Positions 59,206 through 64,000 of a stretch of 64,000 nucleotides of DNA are shown piece after piece. Every line of letters begins with the position of its first letter. Within the stretch, counting starts at the first letter, position 1. Source of the DNA: Paracentrotus lividus (lineage: Eukaryota; Echinodermata; Echinoidea; Camarodonta; Echinidae); NCBI GenBank assembly GCA_940671915.1, contig CALNVZ010000174.1, positions 78,639,354 to 78,703,353 on the forward strand, in the 5' to 3' direction. The translations under genes were made by a program, and so were the position numbers. Below the pieces are notes generated by a model. It did no database searches, was not told where the DNA came from, and saw nothing but the letters and a program-made list of their open reading frames with translations.

Positions 59206-59806
59206 CAGGAGGACTCCAGGCTGAAATTAAAAAGCTTTGTTAAGTAAAGTGAAATTTAACAAGCACAACACAGAAAATTTCATCGAAAACGGATGAAAAC
59301 TAAGGAAGTTATGCATTTTTTAGGTATTGAGTTTTTTTCTCACAAAACAGTTCTTGGCAGGTCTCATGAATATTTGAATATTCAAATGAGCAAACTGATG
59401 ATGTCACAATCCCCCTACTTCTTGTGTATTTTATCATATGAAATCGTATTTATCACAGTTTTTCATATATTGCATATACAGAAAATCTATCCCTCATACT
59501 GAAATGAGTAAAAGCACTTGTGACCATGAACATTCCACAATGATTAATCCCTGTTTTTATGTCCTTGGGGCAGAAAATCTTTATAATTGGTATTTCATAT
59601 AATAAAATACAAAGGAAGTAGGGGGACTGAGACATCATCAGGTTGCCAATTTGAATATGGCAAGAACTGTTTCCTAAACAAAATTCAAAACCTAAGAAAA
59701 TTCATAAGTTTGCTATTTCTCATCGATTTTGATGAAATTTTCAGTGTTGTGCTTTTTAGATTTTACTTTATTTTTTCTAATAATGCAAACTCCAGCCCGG
59801 AGGATT
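59206..59806. mobile_element. Long-TIR MITE, copy 2 of the 11437-12038 family
   Basis: Starts AGGAGGACTCCAGGCTG and ends CAGCCCGGAGGATTTCTTT. Shares long blocks with the first copy in inverse orientation, such as AACACAGAAAATTTCATC, CTGATGATGTCACAATCCCC and ACTGAAATGAGTAAAAGCAC. Confidence 0.8.
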
Positions 59807-60107
59807 TCTTTAACCAAGGCTATTTTACTGTTCTCAAGTTCAAATATGAACATGTGACTATTACAGTTCTTTCCAATTATAACAAAGAGCTCGGGACCAA
59901 ACCAAATACTGCGTCGTAACAAAATTAAATCTGGTATCTGTGTTCATAACAGGATGAGATTATAAGGTTTCATTTTAACAAGTTCAGTGGCCTAATCCCA
60001 GCACCTCATTAAAATGGGAGTGGACTATATTTCCTTTGATTCGAAATGAAGATGCACAACAATCTTTGTTGAAGAATTCATAAAAGCAACCAGACTATTC
60101 AAGTGTA

Positions 60108-60305
60108 TCAAGTACTGTATACGCCAATATTTTCACGATTTTGGACTAGTTGGGGATATTCGCGAGAGCAAAATTTCGCGATTTTGGTGATGACTTCAAT
60201 CCTATGAATAGCCTTGTACTGAAGTGAAAATTTTCGCGAAAGCCAACTCCTGAAATTCACGTAAATAAAGTCACCGCAAAAATAACCACTTATACAATAA
60301 GTCAA
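60108..60305. repeat. Degraded inverted repeat with ATTTTCGCGA words
   Basis: Words ATTTTCACGATTTTGG, AAATTTCGCGATTTTGG and AAATTTTCGCGAAAGC recur in both orientations, suggesting a decayed short element. Confidence 0.4.
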
Positions 60306-61474
60306 TAGTTTTTGAAGTACAGATTATCTGACCCATAATTCTGTATCTGAATCATGTCAAATTATGTCACAAAAAAAATGTCCTAAATACATTTAATGAG
60401 TTACAATTGAAGTAATTTGTACATTTGTACAGATTTGACACCTTAATTTCCATGAACCATAGAATTAATTTGAGCCCGGAATAGCTCAAGTGAACCAGTA
60501 CAAATTTGGGCCTTACTTTACACAGTATGTACAGGCAAATAACATTTAAGTCCACTCCCATTATAACGAGGTGCTTGGGACCTGTCTTGTTTTAATGAAA
60601 TCTTGTAAGACTGAAAACAGAGACACATAGAGACATCTGCATGTTTGAAATTGGGACTAGGAGAGCTGCCTTGTTTCAATGTAATCTTGTATCTGTTTGT
60701 TATAACTAAACTTTGTAAACTTTGAGCATGCAGGAGTGTTTTTATCTACAATTTTGTGAAACAACACACAACCAAAAGTGCTTGAAAAAATTCTTTGCTA
60801 CATACAGTAGGGTTGTTTCGATGGGATATGCCTGGATTTGCTTGAATAACAAAGACACAGATAATGATGACCAACATCACTCACAAAATATATTTGAAAT
60901 TCAGTTTAATATAAAAATGATGTACATTTACAGTCTTATTTACAGTTTAATTACTTCATAGTCAAAACATCAAAATGAAATTAGCTGAGGGATTTATTTC
61001 TCAGATACATTTCAAGAAAATTTTTGATGAAGAAAATGATATCATGGTTATGCTTTGTGTTCAGTCTACGGATAATGGTCGGGATAAATTAGTGTAAAAT
61101 TGACTAATACTTTCAAAATTGCATTATTTTAGCCTGTCTACAAGATCACACCATTAAATATGATATACTCACCACATGATGTGCTACTCAAGCGTGTCCC
61201 CAAAAAGCGGTGTTTTTTAATTTCAATCGCCATTTTCATAAAAATAGCGGTGTTTTCAGCGGAAATTGCTGTTTTGAGGTCAAAATTTCAGTGTTTACGC
61301 TATTTTAGGTATGTTTTTCCCAGTCAGACGTCGAAAAGGGGTGCAAATTTGACTACATGCAATGAGACGTTTAGGGTCCATTTTCAGGATGCGGGGACAC
61401 GCATGGGTAGCACCTTTTTCTTTGAGTGACCCCCCCACTATTTAGCTACATGTACGGTAGTTAACAAATAATTC

Positions 61475-62175
61475 CTATTCCATTCCAATCCAAAATTCAT
61501 CGTCCCTGGTGACAGACAACTTCTGCATAAAATGTTCCTAAGCTCTTGAGTTCCAACATACAAACCTTATTATACCCAAAAGCAATATAATGGTCAAGGC
61601 ATTGGTTAGCTATATATACCTGTACATCATTCTATTCCAATCTACACCCATTATCCTTGGGGACAGACAGCTTCTGCACAAAATATAGACCAATTCGGTT
61701 TTGGTGCTGTTTTTTATGCAAATTTCTAACTCACATACGCACACTTTACTCATGGAATAGCCCATTGGAATCCCCAACCTATGACCGCCATAAGTAACAT
61801 TGCTCTGATGTCAGATTGGTGTATACACTAGACAGGAGCTCCCATATCCAGCAGCACTGGTATGGATACGGAATGGTTTCGTTATATTGATCATGCTGTA
61901 TCAATCCAAATCTGTCATTGCTGCTGACAAACAACTTCTGCACAACATGGTCGTGAGCTTGTGATTTCCAAACGATGAACATCTCTATATCCAGAAGGCA
62001 GGAGTTCAAATATCCAACAGCACTGGTATGGACAAGAAACTGCTTAGCTATTTTGATCATGCCTTATCAATCCAATTCCATCATCCCTGGAAAGAAATAA
62101 CTTCTGCACCAAATTTTGCTTGGCTCATGAGTTCCAACCAATGAACATCTTTATATCCAATGGCCAGGACACATG
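61475..62175. repeat. Diverged tandem repeats beside the CRNKL1 3' end
   Basis: At least four copies of a block containing 'GACA-ACAACTTCTGCACA' followed by 'GAGTTCCAAC' and 'ATCTTTATATCCA' and 'AGCACTGGTATGGA' words. The TTCTGC word lies near 61521, 61672, 61936 and 62102. Spacings vary (about 150-265 bp) because of indels. Confidence 0.6.
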
Positions 62176-62238
62176 CATCATTATGGAAGACCTCCATGAT
62201 TGTTTAGCTAGAGTCTGTGATATCTTGATGAGATCCAT

Positions 62239-62370
62239 TCATGAGTTGTCTGTGACTTCAGCCATCTTCTGTTTCCACATCTTAGCCATAGCAAGCAGTT
62301 TGAGGTTGGATTGATTGGTCTCATCTGACGGGAAGATATAGTCATAATACTCCTCCCATCCTGCATCAGA
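62239..62370 (-). CDS. CRNKL1: CRNKL1 last exon
   Basis: 43 codons and TGA after acceptor TTTATATTACAG. Holds SDAGWEEYYDYIFP. Confidence 0.95.
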   Translation of the reverse strand, partial: SDAGWEEYYDYIFPSDETNQSNLKLLAMAKMWKQKMAEVTDNS

Positions 62371-63846
62371 CTGTAATATAAACAAATATAGTCAATAGTT
62401 GTAGAAAAATATGAGTTGTGATTGGCTAGATCAGTACCACGTGACCTACATTAAAATTGTTATATTCTACATATGTAAAATATAACAACCAATTTTTGTA
62501 GGGTAAAGCCAGTGTTAAATGAATGGGAATAGTATCTATTTTATCGTATGCCTTATTGCGCTAGTGCGTAATAACAGTAAAATGATGTGCACAACAGCTT
62601 TGCCCAAGTCAAATTTGTTGGGGGAAAACAATAAAGAGAAGATGACTTAAAAGATCTTTGATTTAGGCCATTATCTAACTTACGCAAGATTTATTAAAAT
62701 TTTGTTTGTAATCAATATATGAGTTATTCATTTGGGTTTACCAATTTTTGTCATTTTTGGAATAGAAATAAAACTATTTTACTCTGTATACTTCAAATAA
62801 GACATTTGCATGGTCACTAATTATTGAAATAACGTATATTTATTAAAATGAAACTTTTCACTACAACAAAGCAAACCCTATTAGTAGGCATGATGGCTCA
62901 GGAGTCTTTATTAAAAGATAAGTTGATGCAATAGTCTTTGCATCAGTCCTCATCCAATAAGACTAAGTAACTGCTCACTTATCTACGAGCATCTAATAAT
63001 TTTCATAGCAGAACGATAAAATAAAACTATATAACGGGTCTATTTAGATCAGCATGAAGACATTTTTTTTTGAAAAGTATAAATGTTTATGCTGTAGATT
63101 AAATGACACATCATATCTACATATGCCTGTACTTGTTTCCTACTTACCCCATCTTCTGTCTGAATCTTTCTCCTCTTCTTGACCTTGTTTGGCATCTGTT
63201 CTTGAACCTTTGCCACACTCTCATCATCTCCAAATTCATTCTAAAAGAAACAACAACAAAATAATTTGGAGTAGGTTTAACAGGAAAAGAGGTTTATGAC
63301 AATTCACAGCATATGATTTTTCATAATATGCATGTTATGCACGCAAAATTTATAATCCAGAAGAAAAGTGTGATGATCTTTTCATGGTTTTCTATGAATG
63401 AATAGAGCAAGGGGGGGGGGGGTAAAACGTTTTTTTAATAAAGTATATGAGAGGCACAGTTATTAGTACACACAGAATATGTAAGCTATGCAGAAGTGAA
63501 ATCACACAAATTTTGCCAAAATATTGTCAACATAAGTCATATGTTTGCACATGTTTGAAATTGGGAACACAAGAATTAGCTCGTAACAAAATCTTGTAGC
63601 TATACTCATTTATCATGCAGGGACTATACAATCATCAACACCATCCAAACCCTGGCATCTATCTATCCCACTACTGATTATCCCTCTTACCTCAAACTCT
63701 TGCCATGCCTCAAGAAGCATTAATCTTTCTTCTTTCTCCTCTACATGCTTCAGTGCTTTATTAGCTTCTTCATACACCTGTCTTGATCTCAACACACAGT
63801 CGTCTGCTCCAACTGACAGCTCACACTTGGCAAAGCTTATCCAGAC
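62239..63846 (-). CDS. CRNKL1: Crooked neck-like 1, pre-mRNA splicing factor (last three visible exons, runs off right edge)
   Basis: Exons (minus) 63846-63691, 63240-63148 and 62370-62239, all phase 0 and GT-AG, ending at TGA. The 126 residues read VWISFAKCELSVGADD…, RQVYEEANKALKHVEEKEER, LMLLEAWQEFE, then NEFGDDESVAKVQEQMPNKV, KKRRKIQTEDG, then SDAGWEEYYDYIFPSDETNQ and SNLKLLAMAKMWKQ. This is the C-terminus of the Crn/Clf1/Syf3 family, scaffold of the Prp19/NineTeen spliceosome complex in the nucleus. The last half-a-TPR (HAT) repeats, a basic NLS-like KVKKRRK and the conserved DAGWEEYYDYIFP block are visible. The final tail (KMAEVTDNS) is shorter than I recall for human. Upstream exons lie beyond 64000. 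Confidence 0.95.
62405..62640. repeat. Diverged copy of the repeat seen at 29840-30110, in the last CRNKL1 intron
   Basis: GTGTTAAATGAATGG, TTGCGC.AG.GCGTAATAAC and AGTAAAATG.TG.GCACAAC match the unit near 29950-30030. A TTATATTCTACATATGTAAAATATAA palindrome-like core lies at its start (described here in parts: TTATATTCTA and ATGTAAAATATAA). Confidence 0.55.
63148..63240 (-). CDS. CRNKL1: CRNKL1 penultimate exon
   Basis: 31 codons from acceptor GTTTCTTTTAG to donor GTAAGT. Contains the KVKKRRKIQTEDG basic stretch. Confidence 0.95.
63691..63846 (-). CDS. CRNKL1: CRNKL1 exon, HAT repeat region
   Basis: 52 codons from acceptor TGTTTTACAG to donor GTAAGA. HAT-type helices ending MLLEAWQEFE. Confidence 0.95.
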
Positions 63847-64000
63847 CTGTAAAACAATTGATATTAAAATTTAATCTAGATCAATTCTTATCTGCATCTG
63901 TCATCCTTTACTTGCACATTGGCTATAAGCTTCAGTAAGTCATTTAATACCTATCTATCAATATCAATTTACGCCATATATTTCACAAAGCTTTTATTTT

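Noticed and set aside
1..64000. CRISPR array, bacterial operon or phage
   Set aside because: Spliced metazoan genes and transposons explain the window. No regular repeat-spacer structure was seen.

Overview
The window is eukaryotic, AT-rich and intron-dense. It has spliced genes with canonical GT-AG junctions, very many short inverted-repeat transposons, long homopolymer runs (poly-C/poly-G, poly-A) and two assembly gaps (22044-22059 and 44492-44516). Metazoan orthologues (NAA20, CRNKL1), a 'NDLK'-type protein kinase and the repeat style suggest a marine invertebrate deuterostome, most likely an echinoderm such as a sea urchin. The taxon is an inference. No bacterial operons, CRISPR arrays or confident RNA genes were seen.

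Layout. (1) 1-23.8 kb: part of a minus-strand gene for an unrecognised Ser/Lys/Pro-rich, probably nuclear protein, with a 2.07-kb internal exon at 4506-6579 and a phase-compatible exon at 9962-10042. Candidate upstream exons lie at 17978-18042 and 23601-23681. Its introns are full of MITE-like elements, including one carrying seven copies of a GTTACGTAAGTTAC motif and one carrying a 0.9-kb purine-rich minisatellite. (2) 23.8-35 kb: repeats, an orphan exon of zeta-class GST type (29105-29166), and a decayed non-LTR retrotransposon (about 30.5-32.5 kb, minus strand) inserted in a locally duplicated repeat. (3) 35.1-42.2 kb: a complete-looking ten-exon minus-strand gene for a 557-residue protein with a coiled coil, a Ser/Thr/Pro-rich linker and a protein kinase domain. 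All ten exons join in frame under the chosen splice sites. A 0.6-kb (GAA/TTC)n tract lies just upstream of one of its acceptors. (4) 44.5-53.3 kb: a giant imperfect palindrome with two arms of about 4.35 kb around a 79-bp loop. It begins 14 bp after an assembly gap and ends 38 bp before a NAA20 exon. (5) 53.35-57.2 kb: the last four exons of NAA20 (NatB catalytic subunit), plus strand. The exon(s) coding for about 26 N-terminal residues are not found. (6) 62.2-63.85 kb: the last three exons of CRNKL1 (crooked-neck spliceosome factor), minus strand, running off the right edge. NAA20 and CRNKL1 are tail to tail, as I recall for the human locus.

The genes have separate housekeeping or signalling roles (N-terminal acetylation, splicing, a probable kinase) and do not form one pathway. 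The most notable items are the kinase gene, the giant palindrome beside NAA20, the transposon rich in PAR-bZIP/C/EBP-like sites, and the polypyrimidine tract at a kinase splice acceptor.
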